Shown: in pieces, positions 35,953 through 43,811 of the stretch
Numbering within the stretch: position 1 is the stretch's first letter
Layout: the number at the start of each line of letters is the position of its first letter
NCBI RefSeq assembly: GCF_045055315.1
Contig: NZ_CP173677.1
Span: 2,170,001 to 2,234,000, forward strand
DNA length: 64,000 bases
DNA from: Brachymonas wangyanguii
GTDB taxonomy: Bacteria; Pseudomonadota; Gammaproteobacteria; Burkholderiales; Burkholderiaceae_C
Reading direction: 5' to 3'
Notes under the pieces: model-generated
What the model was told of the DNA's origin: nothing
Seen by the model: the letters and a program-made list of their open reading frames with translations, nothing else
Database searches by the model: none
Position numbers and translations under genes: made by a program

Positions 35953-36273
35953 TTATGCCACCTTGATTTCTGCGCCACTGGACTTGAACACGCGCACCTT
36001 GGTGCCGTCTTCCAGGGTCTTGATGCCTACGCGATCACCCTTGCCGGTGTCCGCGTTGAAAATGGCCACGTTGGACTGGTGGATAGGCATGGCCTTTTCC
36101 ACGATGCCGCCCTGCTCACCCTTCATGGGGTTCGGCTTGACATGCTTCTTGACCATGTTGATGCCATCGACCACGAGGTACGACTCATCCTTGCGCAGCG
36201 CCACGGTGCCGCGCTTGCCCTTGTCCTTGCCGGCGAGGACGATGACCTCATCGCCTTTGCGAATCTTGTTCAT
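35953..36273 (-). CDS. rplX: 50S ribosomal protein L24
   Basis: Large-subunit assembly initiator L24, 106 residues, KOW motif at the N-terminus (KGDEVIVLAGKDKGKRGTV) and the conserved GGIVEKAMPIHQSNVAIFN. Second gene of the spc operon, 12 bases after rplN. Confidence 0.98.
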   Translation of the reverse strand: MNKIRKGDEVIVLAGKDKGKRGTVALRKDESYLVVDGINMVKKHVKPNPMKGEQGGIVEKAMPIHQSNVAIFNADTGKGDRVGIKTLEDGTKVRVFKSSGAEIKVA

Positions 36274-36285
36274 GCGTTCTACTCC

Positions 36286-36654
36286 TTACAGGACTTCGGG
36301 AGCCAGGGACACGATCTTCATGAAGCGATCGCCACGCAGTTCACGCGTGACGGGGCCGAAGATGCGGGTGCCGATGGGCTCCAGCTTGCTGTTCAGCAAC
36401 ACGGCGGCGTTGCCATCGAATTTGATCAGGGAGCCATCCGGACGACGGATACCCTTGGCGGTACGGACGACCACTGCGCTGTAGATCTCGCCTTTCTTGA
36501 CGCGACCACGCGGAGCAGCTTCTTTCACGCTGACCTTGATAATGTCACCGACGCTTGCATAGCGGCGCTTGGAACCACCCAGCACCTTGATGCACAGCAC
36601 GGACTTGGCGCCCGTGTTGTCGGCAACCTCTAGACGAGATTCTGTTTGGATCAT
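36286..36654 (-). CDS. rplN: 50S ribosomal protein L14
   Basis: Large-subunit protein L14, 122 residues, MIQTESRLEVADNTGAKSVL through the C-terminal ELRGDRFMKIVSLAPEVL. ATG 36654 gives the invariant N-terminus; the long in-frame extension upstream lies in the leader. It is the first gene of the spc operon, with a strong promoter about 150 bases upstream; no rpsQ or other S10-operon gene precedes it. Confidence 0.98.
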   Translation of the reverse strand: MIQTESRLEVADNTGAKSVLCIKVLGGSKRRYASVGDIIKVSVKEAAPRGRVKKGEIYSAVVVRTAKGIRRPDGSLIKFDGNAAVLLNSKLEPIGTRIFGPVTRELRGDRFMKIVSLAPEVL

Positions 36655-36800
36655 TTTTAATTTCCCAACTTGTACCTGGTTGTGTCGCCCCATTGACGAC
36701 ACCCCAAAGCCAGTCTTGGGCCCGTCATTCACGCCGCGCTTGCGCACTGCGCTGCAGTTGGGCAGACAAACATCGCACCCGAAATGATGCGAAGCCTTGT

Positions 36801-36829
36801 ATTGTTGCACAGCAGTCTCTCAGGGTCAA
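36801..36829 (-). promoter_or_regulatory. Sigma-70 promoter for the spc operon
   Basis: On the minus strand TTGACC (36824-36829) and AACAAT (36801-36806) are separated by exactly 17 bases. Transcription would start near 36794 and give a leader of about 140 nt before rplN. The leader contains a GTGTCG/CGACAC hairpin (near 36676-36697) and no clear Shine-Dalgarno sequence before rplN. Confidence 0.75.
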
Positions 36830-36904
36830 GCACTGTTGTGCGTTTTTTGCACAAGGGCAACATCGTGCCGCACTGCAGCGCAGGCCGGACGCGACAGTCG
36901 TACC

Positions 36905-37393
36905 ATGTGCGACATGCAGATCCGCCAACACCCCCTGGAATTCCGTGTGCCGCCGCCGGTGGTCGATGCCGCTTGTGCGCTGCTGATGTGGCTGCTGGCC
37001 CGTGCCGTACCGCAGTGGCAATTGTCCTGGCCGGACAGCTGGCGCTGGGGCCTGCTGCTGCTCTGGCTGGCGGCAGGCGGTGGCGTGGCACTGGCCGGCC
37101 TGCTGGCCTTTCGGCGGGCACGGACTACGCCCAACCCGCTGCGGCCCCAGCAGGCCTCGGCGCTGGTGACGGGTGGCATCTACCGCTTCACGCGCAATCC
37201 GATGTACCTGGGTATGGCACTGGCGCTGCTGGGCTGGGCCTGCTGGCTGGCGCACCCGCTGGCCTTTGCCTGCATTCCGCTGGCGCTGGCTTATCTGCAG
37301 CGCTTCCAGATCCGGCCGGAGGAGCGCATTCTGGAGCAACGCTTTGGCGAGGAGTTCAGGCGCTATCGCCAGCGCGTGCGGCGCTGGCTGTAA
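36905..37393 (+). CDS. Isoprenylcysteine carboxyl methyltransferase-like membrane protein
   Basis: Membrane protein of 162 residues, four to five predicted helices, in the ICMT/phospholipid N-methyltransferase-like superfamily. The diagnostic segment is LVTGGIYRFTRNPMYLGMALALLGWA (about 84-109) followed by a C-terminal RPEERILEQRFGEEFRRYRQRVRRWL, which form the SAM-binding part. The substrate is unknown; prokaryotic members mostly lack prenylated proteins as targets. ATG 36905 (or 36914) is preferred over the extension to 36797, which overlaps the spc promoter. It is divergent from rplN and ends 12 bases from the convergent dolP. Confidence 0.85.
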   Translation: MCDMQIRQHPLEFRVPPPVVDAACALLMWLLARAVPQWQLSWPDSWRWGLLLLWLAAGGGVALAGLLAFRRARTTPNPLRPQQASALVTGGIYRFTRNPMYLGMALALLGWACWLAHPLAFACIPLALAYLQRFQIRPEERILEQRFGEEFRRYRQRVRRWL

Positions 37394-37405
37394 TCAGCCA
37401 GCCGT

Positions 37406-38092
37406 TCAGGGTGTGGTGCTGCCGGCGTTCTGCGGCTGCATGCCTGCCGGAGGCGTGCTGGTGACCGGCACGCCGCCACCGACCGGCTGCAATTGGTTCG
37501 GGCTGATGATCTCGAACACCTTGACCACCTTGAGCACGCCTCCGACGTTGCGCGCCACTTCAGCCGCACGGTCTGCCTCGTCCTGGGTGACGATACCCAT
37601 CAGGAAGACGGTACCGAGTTCGGTAGTGACCTTGATCGCATTGGCATCGAGCGAGCGGGCGCTGACCAGCGCGGTCTTGACGCGGGTGGTGGTCATGCTG
37701 TCGACCGAACGCTGGCTCAGGGTGGCGGGCGGGTTGACGATGACTTCGTTGACGACGCGACGCACATTGGGCACGCCGGTGGCAACGCCGTTGATCAGCT
37801 CGCGGTCTACCTCGGCCTGCACCTGACCGGTGATCAGCATGACGCGGTTGTAGCTGGTGACGGAGACACGGCCACGCTGCTGCAGCGCGTCGTTGATGCG
37901 GGTGCTACCGCGCGTCTCGATGCCCTGGTCTTCCAGCTGGGCACCGGAAGTACGGCGATCCAGCGCCAGCACGGTGGCACCGGCGGCACCGCCAACAACC
38001 AACGGCACGCAGGCGGTCAGGGTGCTGCCAAGCACGGCAGCCAGAACGGAAACGCGCAGCCAGCGGCCAGCGGTATGGGTGGTCTTGTTCAT
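37406..38092 (-). CDS. dolP: BON-domain outer membrane lipoprotein (DolP/YraP-like)
   Basis: Lipoprotein of 228 residues. The signal peptide ends in a lipobox LTAC with Cys28. Two BON domains follow at about 48-118 (RINDALQQRGRVSVTSYNRVMLITGQV) and 128-196 (RVKTALVSARSLDANAIKVTTELGTVFLMGIV). A proline-rich C-terminal tail ends the protein. DolP helps maintain the outer membrane in E. coli. The gene overlaps the SIS-domain gene (ATGA), as in the E. coli rsmI-yraN-diaA-dolP region. ATG 38092 is required to expose the lipobox. Confidence 0.9.
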   Translation of the reverse strand: MNKTTHTAGRWLRVSVLAAVLGSTLTACVPLVVGGAAGATVLALDRRTSGAQLEDQGIETRGSTRINDALQQRGRVSVTSYNRVMLITGQVQAEVDRELINGVATGVPNVRRVVNEVIVNPPATLSQRSVDSMTTTRVKTALVSARSLDANAIKVTTELGTVFLMGIVTQDEADRAAEVARNVGGVLKVVKVFEIISPNQLQPVGGGVPVTSTPPAGMQPQNAGSTTP

Positions 38093-38760
38093 GAGATTTC
38101 CTCTTCTCCGAGCAGGGTTCGGTCCAGGGCATCGCACACCACGTGGGTGGCGAGCAGGCATTGTTCCAGCAGACGCAGGCCGCGCGGCTGCGCGAGCAGA
38201 ATGTCCACATCGAGTTCGGACAGCAGTGGCATGGCGCTGTTGCCGCCATGCAGCCAGAGCACCGGGATGTCACGCGACTGCGCCACCGCCACGGCCTGCT
38301 GGGCGAACGGCTGGGCTTCGTCGGCGCTGCAGAGCCAGAGCACGTCATCAGGATGGCCGAGCTGCTGCAATTGCTGCACGATGGCTTGCGCGATGCCCTG
38401 TTGCTGCTGTTCAAGCAAGTCGGGCGGCAAGGCCTGCGACGTGCCGGCGGGGTGCAGCAGCGGCCAGCCGGCATCATGGTGCAGTACCAGCGCAGGCAGT
38501 GGCGGACGTTCGCGCTCCAGCACGCCGCTCAGGCGCGAGCCGGTATAGGCCGGCCAGAACGCGGTATCGCCAGCACCGCACAGCAGGATGCGACCACCAC
38601 GCGCCACGGTATCGGCGAGCAGCTGCGCCGCCAGATCGAGCTGGTAGCCATTTTCGCGCGCTGTCTGCATGCAGGCCTCGGCATGCTCGGCGAACTGGCG
38701 CAGCATGGCTTCCTGCCGGGGGTCGTGGGGGGAATCCTGGATGGGCATGGTCTGGATCAT
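38089..38760 (-). CDS. diaA: SIS-domain protein (DiaA/GmhA-like)
   Basis: Cytoplasmic SIS phosphosugar-binding domain protein, 223 residues. Glycine-rich SIS loop RGGRILLCGAGDTAFWPAY near residue 55 is present, but the usual sugar-binding serines (CGNGGSAxDA) are replaced, so an isomerase role is doubtful. In E. coli the gene in this place, diaA, stimulates DnaA assembly at oriC; identity here rests mainly on gene order (rsmI, yraN, SIS, dolP). ATG 38760 or 38748 could be used. The stop overlaps the dolP start. Confidence 0.65.
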   Translation of the reverse strand: MIQTMPIQDSPHDPRQEAMLRQFAEHAEACMQTARENGYQLDLAAQLLADTVARGGRILLCGAGDTAFWPAYTGSRLSGVLERERPPLPALVLHHDAGWPLLHPAGTSQALPPDLLEQQQQGIAQAIVQQLQQLGHPDDVLWLCSADEAQPFAQQAVAVAQSRDIPVLWLHGGNSAMPLLSELDVDILLAQPRGLRLLEQCLLATHVVCDALDRTLLGEEEIS

Positions 38761-38796
38761 ACTGCCTTCGCCCGCCCGGACATTGCAACCAGACGT

Positions 38797-39186
38797 TCAG
38801 GAGGCATCGAAAGCGGCCTGCAGCCATTGCCAGTGGCCGCCTTGCTCCGGCAGCGGGCCATCGCAGACCATGGCATCGAAACGGCATACCGGTTCACGGC
38901 GCAGCTGCATCAGGTAGTGACGCGCCGCCAGGATGATGCGGCGGCGCTTGCCGTGCGTGATGCTGGCCGCGGCACCGCCATGGACAGCGTTGGCGCGGTG
39001 GCGCACTTCGACAAACACCAGCGTGCCATCGGCTGACCGCATAATGAGGTCAATTTCACCCCCACCCCGTCCCGGCGTGCGGAAATTGCGCTGCAGCAGC
39101 ACCAGCCCCTGCCGCTCCAGCCAGGCAATGGCGCTGTCTTCGGCCTGCTGACCGGTCTCGCGGGTGGTGTGTGCCGCTTTGCTCAT
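38797..39186 (-). CDS. yraN: YraN family (UPF0102) endonuclease-like protein
   Basis: Small protein of 129 residues in the UPF0102 family with a restriction-endonuclease-like fold. Conserved segments: GQQAEDSAIAWLERQGLVLLQRNFR and the putative active-site GGEIDLIM...TLVFVEVRHR, with Asp and Glu preceding the strand. Function is not established. ATG 39186 is used; the reading frame continues far upstream antisense to rsmI but that part is not coding. It is divergent from rsmI with 12 bases between the start codons. Confidence 0.88.
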   Translation of the reverse strand: MSKAAHTTRETGQQAEDSAIAWLERQGLVLLQRNFRTPGRGGGEIDLIMRSADGTLVFVEVRHRANAVHGGAAASITHGKRRRIILAARHYLMQLRREPVCRFDAMVCDGPLPEQGGHWQWLQAAFDAS

Positions 39187-39198
39187 CGAGGAAGATCC

Positions 39199-40158
39199 TT
39201 GTCCGAAACCCTGACCACCGATTTTGCACCAGCACTGGCCGCGGCGAACGCTGCCGCCGGACGCCAGTCCTATCCGCAGGCCACGCTGTATCTGGTGCCA
39301 ACGCCGATCGGCAATCTGGCCGACATCACGCTGCGTGCGCTGCATGTGCTGCAGCTGGCCGATGTGGTGGGCTGCGAGGACACGCGCCACACGGCACGCT
39401 TGCTGCGCGCCTATGGCATCGATGCCAGTGCGCGCCGGCTGCTGGCGCTGCACCAGCACAACGAGGAAGCGGCGGCGCAGCAGGTGCTGGAGCGCCTGCA
39501 GCAGGGGCAGCGCGTGGCCTATGTGAGCGATGCCGGCACGCCGGGTATCAGCGATCCGGGTGCGCGGCTGGTGCAGGTGGTGACGGCGGCAGGTTACCGC
39601 GTGATGCCGCTGCCCGGCGCCAGCAGCGTGACCACGGCACTGAGTGCTTCCGGCGTGCTGGGCGGTGGCCAGGCGAACGGCGTGAACGGGCTGGCTGATG
39701 GCTGGATCTTTGCCGGCTTTCTGCCGGTCAAGGGGCAGGAACGCCAGCAGGCGCTGCAGGCGCTGGCGGCGGAATCGCGCGCCGTGGTGCTGCTGGAGGC
39801 GCCGCACCGGATCGAGGCCCTGGCGCAGGGCCTGGCACAGCTGGAAGAACGCCCGGTAACGCTGGCGCGCGAAATCAGCAAGCAGTTCGAGGCGATCACG
39901 ACACTGCCAGCACAGCAACTGGCGGACTGGCTGACCGAGGCGCCGGAGCGCAGCAAGGGCGAGTTCGTGGTGGTGGTGCACGCGGCTGCAGCGCAGGCTG
40001 ATACCGATGACAGCCTGGATGCCGACAGCGAGCGCGTGCTGCGCCTGCTGCTGGCGGAGCTGCCGACCAAGGGCGCGGTGAAGCTGGCGGCTGAGATTAC
40101 CGGGGCAGCGCGTAACAGCCTGTATGAACGGGCGTTGGCGCTCAAGGCCGAACGCTGA
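39199..40158 (+). CDS. rsmI: 16S rRNA (cytidine(1402)-2'-O)-methyltransferase
   Basis: SAM-dependent methyltransferase of the tetrapyrrole methylase fold, 319 residues, modifying C1402 of 16S rRNA. Diagnostic segments: LYLVPTPIGNLADITLRAL, VGCEDTRHTARLL, VAYVSDAGTPGISDPG and FLPVKGQERQQAL. TTG 39199 is chosen as the start because GAGGAAG lies at 39188-39194; a GTG at 39169 would overlap the start of yraN. The segment after about residue 155 has a short insertion (GGGQANGVNGLADG). Next gene starts seven bases after the stop. Confidence 0.93.
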   Translation: MSETLTTDFAPALAAANAAAGRQSYPQATLYLVPTPIGNLADITLRALHVLQLADVVGCEDTRHTARLLRAYGIDASARRLLALHQHNEEAAAQQVLERLQQGQRVAYVSDAGTPGISDPGARLVQVVTAAGYRVMPLPGASSVTTALSASGVLGGGQANGVNGLADGWIFAGFLPVKGQERQQALQALAAESRAVVLLEAPHRIEALAQGLAQLEERPVTLAREISKQFEAITTLPAQQLADWLTEAPERSKGEFVVVVHAAAAQADTDDSLDADSERVLRLLLAELPTKGAVKLAAEITGAARNSLYERALALKAER

Positions 40159-40165
40159 ACTTGGC

Positions 40166-40774
40166 ATGCAGGCACCGCTGCCCACCGCCTTCCATGTCAC
40201 CACGCCGCACGGCGCGATCGGCCTGTGGTGGCTGCAGCTGTCCGTCGCTGCGCGTGAGCAGCAGCGTGCGGAGGTGCGCCAGCAGGCGGCGCAGATCCTG
40301 AACCGGCAGTTTCCCGCCAGCAGCCTGGGGCAGATCCACTGGCCGCCCGGCGCACAGCATCCACCGGACCTGGCCTATGCCGCGCAAAGCTGGCACGCCC
40401 CGACCAGCTCGCCCGACCTGTGGTTGTCCTGGTCCTACCTGCCGCTGCCAGCCGGTGAGCCGGGTCAGGCGCTGCTGGCGATCGGCCCGTTGCCGTTGGG
40501 GGTTGATGTGACGGCCGCCGGCCTGCTCGACGAACAAGGCTGGGCTGAGGTGCTGCAGTTGTATGGTGGACCGGCCGGGGCCTCTGCCAGCGATACGCAC
40601 GCCTGCGCCACGCGCTGGGCCGGCATCGAGGCTGCCGACAAGTGCCTGCGCACCGGTCTGCGGGAATGGTCGCAGAACATCGACTTGCAACGCAGCCGCT
40701 GCACGGTGCAGGCCTTGCCACTGCCTGCGCCTGATCTGGCGGCGGCGCTGGCCTGGCGGGCGCCGGAGGTGTGA
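40166..40774 (+). CDS. Divergent 4'-phosphopantetheinyl transferase-like protein
   Basis: Protein of 202 residues. It shows the two marks of Sfp-type phosphopantetheinyl transferases: LGVDV with Asp114 for the metal, and RWAGIEAADKCL with Trp151, Glu155 and Lys159 in the exact W-x3-E-x3-K spacing of the catalytic helix. The second acidic residue normally following the Asp motif (GIDIE) is Thr116, so metal binding may be altered. Such enzymes attach phosphopantetheine to carrier proteins. It starts seven bases after rsmI and has no carrier protein gene beside it. Assignment is moderate. Confidence 0.55.
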   Translation: MQAPLPTAFHVTTPHGAIGLWWLQLSVAAREQQRAEVRQQAAQILNRQFPASSLGQIHWPPGAQHPPDLAYAAQSWHAPTSSPDLWLSWSYLPLPAGEPGQALLAIGPLPLGVDVTAAGLLDEQGWAEVLQLYGGPAGASASDTHACATRWAGIEAADKCLRTGLREWSQNIDLQRSRCTVQALPLPAPDLAAALAWRAPEV

Positions 40775-40811
40775 GGCGAAAGCAGCTGGCTTCGCCCCCT
40801 ACAATCCCCCC

Positions 40812-42206
40812 ATGGCCTCCCCAAAATCCCAATTCATCTGCAACGCCTGTGGTGCTGCCAGCCCGCGCTGGCTCGGCAAGTGTCCGTCCTGTGGCGCCTG
40901 GAACAGCCTGGAAGAAGTGACGCTGAATCCGGCGCAAGGCGTGGTCGGCAAGAACCGGCTCAGCAGCCAGCCGCAGGCGCTGGGCGGTGCCTCGGAAGTA
41001 GCCACGCTGTCGGATATCCGGGCGCAGTCGGTGGCGCGCACGCCCTCGGGCATCGGCGAGCTGGACCGGGTGCTCGGCGGCGGCGTGGTGGAAGGCTGCG
41101 TGGTGCTGATTGGCGGCGATCCCGGCATCGGCAAGTCCACGCTGCTGCTGCAGGCGCTCGATGCGCTGCAGCTGCAGGGCCAGCAGACGCTGTACGTGAC
41201 CGGCGAGGAAAGCGCGTCACAGGTTGCCTTGCGCGCACAACGCCTGGGTCTGGATGGTTCACAGGTGCGCGTGCTGGCCGAGATCCAGCTGGAGAAGATC
41301 CTGGGCACGCTGCAGACCGAGCAGCCGCAGGTGGCGGTGATCGATTCGATCCAGACCATGTACAGCGATGCGCTCAGCAGCGCGCCCGGCAGCGTGGCGC
41401 AGGTGCGCGAATGCGCGGCGCACCTGACGCGCTTTGCCAAGGCCAATGGCACCTCGGTGATCCTCGTCGGCCACGTGACCAAGGACGGCCAGCTCGCCGG
41501 TCCGCGCGTGCTCGAACACATTGTCGACACCGTGCTGTACTTCGAGGGCGATACGCACAGCGCCTACCGCCTGATCCGCGCCATCAAGAACCGCTTTGGC
41601 GCCGTCAACGAGATCGGCGTGTTCGGCATGACCGACAAGGGCCTGAAAGGCGTCAGCAACCCGAGCGCAATCTTCCTGAGCACGCATGGCGACCCGGTGC
41701 CGGGCAGCTGCGTGCTGGTGACGCTGGAAGGCAGCCGGCCGCTGCTGGTAGAGGTACAGGCGCTGGTCGATGGCAGCGGGCCGAGCCCGCGCCGGCTCAG
41801 CGTCGGCCTGGAACGGGATCGGCTGGCGATGCTGCTGGCGGTGCTGCACCGCCATGGCGGCGTGGCGACCGGCGACCAGGACGTGTTCGTCAATGCCGTG
41901 GGTGGCGTGCGCATCAGCGAACCGGCAGCCGACCTGGCGGTGCTGATGGCCATCACCAGCAGCCTGCGCGGCAAGCCCCTGCCCAAAGGATTCCTGGCCT
42001 TTGGCGAGGTCGGCCTGGCGGGGGAAATCCGCCCGGCACCACGCGGCCAGGAGCGCCTGAAAGAGGCCGCCAAGCTCGGTTTCAGCGTCGCCATCGTGCC
42101 CAAGGCGAACGCCCCGAAAAAGCCCGGCAAGGAACTGGAAGGCCTGACGATTTACCCGGTGGAACGTGTCGAGCAGGCCATGGAACTGGTGCGCACCCTA
42201 GACTAA
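40812..42206 (+). CDS. radA: DNA repair protein RadA
   Basis: RecA-related branch migration protein for recombination, 464 residues. N-terminal C4 zinc finger FICNACGAASPRWLGKCPSCGAW, Walker A GGDPGIGKSTL (near 103), Walker B region VAVIDSIQTMY, the RadA-specific KNRFGAVNEIGVF motif (about 259) and a C-terminal Lon-protease-like domain (about 300-464, lacking protease function). ATG 40812 gives the family N-terminus; a longer frame upstream reads inside the preceding gene. Confidence 0.97.
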   Translation: MASPKSQFICNACGAASPRWLGKCPSCGAWNSLEEVTLNPAQGVVGKNRLSSQPQALGGASEVATLSDIRAQSVARTPSGIGELDRVLGGGVVEGCVVLIGGDPGIGKSTLLLQALDALQLQGQQTLYVTGEESASQVALRAQRLGLDGSQVRVLAEIQLEKILGTLQTEQPQVAVIDSIQTMYSDALSSAPGSVAQVRECAAHLTRFAKANGTSVILVGHVTKDGQLAGPRVLEHIVDTVLYFEGDTHSAYRLIRAIKNRFGAVNEIGVFGMTDKGLKGVSNPSAIFLSTHGDPVPGSCVLVTLEGSRPLLVEVQALVDGSGPSPRRLSVGLERDRLAMLLAVLHRHGGVATGDQDVFVNAVGGVRISEPAADLAVLMAITSSLRGKPLPKGFLAFGEVGLAGEIRPAPRGQERLKEAAKLGFSVAIVPKANAPKKPGKELEGLTIYPVERVEQAMELVRTLD

Positions 42207-42245
42207 TGCAACATCCTGCTGTCATTTGCCGCCAATTGACGCAAT

Positions 42246-42273
42246 TTGACGGCATCTTGTGACATGTTAGAAT
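42246..42273 (+). promoter_or_regulatory. Sigma-70 promoter ahead of proV
   Basis: TTGACG (42246-42251) and TAGAAT (42268-42273) are 16 bases apart, just after radA. Transcription would begin near 42280, giving a leader of about 250 nt before the proV ATG. Confidence 0.65.
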
Positions 42274-42528
42274 AAGCCGCTTTGATCGGCCGGCACCCTG
42301 CCGGTCGCCGCCTGCCGCCGGAGCTGCCTGTCAGCCCCTTGTGGTGCCAGGCATCCAGGGAATCACTGCGCATTCCGCACCCGTACGGGGCCCGTCGTCC
42401 ACGCGATGCCGGTGCCTCGCCCCACCACAGGCAGTCGGCATCACCGGCCTGTTGTTGGCGTGTCCCCGGGCTCGTCATTCACGCAACAGCGTCAGTCCGT
42501 CGTCTGCCCCCGCAATGAGGACGTACGC
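42274..42528 (+). other. Long GC-rich leader of proVWX
   Basis: A 255-base stretch without a convincing gene between the predicted promoter and proV. It contains short hairpins: CCGGCA/TGCCGG with a three-base loop at 42290-42304 and the palindrome CCCGTACGGG at 42380-42389. It matches no riboswitch that I can recognise. GAGG at 42517-42520 is the likely ribosome binding site of proV. Structure or osmotic control at RNA level is only a possibility. Confidence 0.45.
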
Positions 42529-43797
42529 ATGGCAAAAAGCATCTCCATCGAACACCTGTTCAAGGTCTTTGGCAAGGAGCCTGACAAGGCCCTGGCATTG
42601 GCCCGGCAAGGCCTGAGCAAGCAGGACATCGTGGCGCAGACCGGCGCTTCGATTGGCGTGTTCGACGCCAGCTTCACCATCGAGGCTGGCGAAATCTTCG
42701 TCATCATGGGCCTGTCCGGCTCCGGCAAATCCACCCTGGTGCGCATGCTGAACCGGCTGATCGAACCCACTGCCGGCCGCATCCTGGTCGATGGCGATGA
42801 CATCAACCAGTACAACGAGCAGCAGCTGCGCGGCTTCCGCCGCAAGGACATCAGCATGGTGTTCCAGTCGTTTGCCCTGCTGCCGCACCTGACGGTGCTG
42901 GACAACACCGCCTTCGGCCTGGAGCTGGCCGGCGTGGACAAGGAAGTGCGACTGCGCCAGGCGCACGAGGCGCTGGCCCAGGTCGGGCTGGAAGTCTGGG
43001 CCGACAGCTATCCGGACGAACTGTCCGGCGGCATGCAGCAGCGTGTCGGCCTGGCACGCGCCCTGGCCGCCGATCCGGCGATCCTGCTGATGGACGAGGC
43101 GTTTTCGGCGCTGGACCCGATCATCCGCACCGAAATGCAGGACGAGCTGCTGCGCTTGCAGCAAGAGAAGCGCCGCACCATCGTCTTCATCTCGCACGAC
43201 CTGGACGAGGCGATGCGCATTGGCGACCACATCGCCATCATGAAGGACGGCCAGGTGGTGCAGGTGGGAACGCCGGAGGAAATCCTGCTGAGCCCGGCCG
43301 ACGACTACGTGCGCAGCTTCATCAGCGGCGTCGACACCTCGGCGGTGTTCAAGGCTGGCGACATCGCGCGCCGCATGCCGGTGGAAGTCGCCGTCAGCCC
43401 GGAGCGCGGCTGCCGTCCTGCCCTGCAGCGCATGGAGGACCACGACCACCAGTGGGCCTATGTCGTCGATACCCGGCACCGCTTCCTCGGCGTGGTGTCG
43501 ACCGATTCGATCCGCAGCGCGCTGCGCGGCCACCACGGCCCGCTCGGCCTGCAACACGCCTACCTGCCCGAGGTAGAGGCCGTTGACAGCAACCACCCGA
43601 TCAAGGAGCTCTACAGCAAGGTACTGTCCAGCCCCTGCCCGCTGCCTATCGTGGATGAGCAAGGTCGCTACAAGGGCAGCATCAGCAAGAACACGCTGCT
43701 GCGCTTCCTCGATCCCGATACCGATATCCATGGCAACCCGCTGCCAGAAACCGCTGAAGCCGATGTCGCTGCAGACACGGCCACCGCCCAGGCCTGA
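42529..43797 (+). CDS. proV: Glycine betaine/proline ABC transporter ATP-binding protein
   Basis: ATPase of the ProU-type osmoprotectant importer, 422 residues. The N-terminal family segment SIEHLFKVFGKEPDKAL precedes Walker A GLSGSGKST, signature LSGGMQQRVGLARAL, Walker B ILLMDEAFSALDP and switch ISHDLDEA. Two CBS domains (about 280-405) form the osmo- or ionic-strength-sensing C-terminus. First gene of proVWX; proW follows after 14 bases. A promoter and long leader lie upstream. Confidence 0.96.
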   Translation: MAKSISIEHLFKVFGKEPDKALALARQGLSKQDIVAQTGASIGVFDASFTIEAGEIFVIMGLSGSGKSTLVRMLNRLIEPTAGRILVDGDDINQYNEQQLRGFRRKDISMVFQSFALLPHLTVLDNTAFGLELAGVDKEVRLRQAHEALAQVGLEVWADSYPDELSGGMQQRVGLARALAADPAILLMDEAFSALDPIIRTEMQDELLRLQQEKRRTIVFISHDLDEAMRIGDHIAIMKDGQVVQVGTPEEILLSPADDYVRSFISGVDTSAVFKAGDIARRMPVEVAVSPERGCRPALQRMEDHDHQWAYVVDTRHRFLGVVSTDSIRSALRGHHGPLGLQHAYLPEVEAVDSNHPIKELYSKVLSSPCPLPIVDEQGRYKGSISKNTLLRFLDPDTDIHGNPLPETAEADVAADTATAQA

Positions 43798-43811
43798 AGG
43801 AACCCCTGCCC

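Noticed and set aside
42341..42528. In-frame N-terminal extension of proV into its leader
   Set aside because: The extension is not similar to ProV proteins, while ATG 42529 has GAGG upstream and gives the standard N-terminus.
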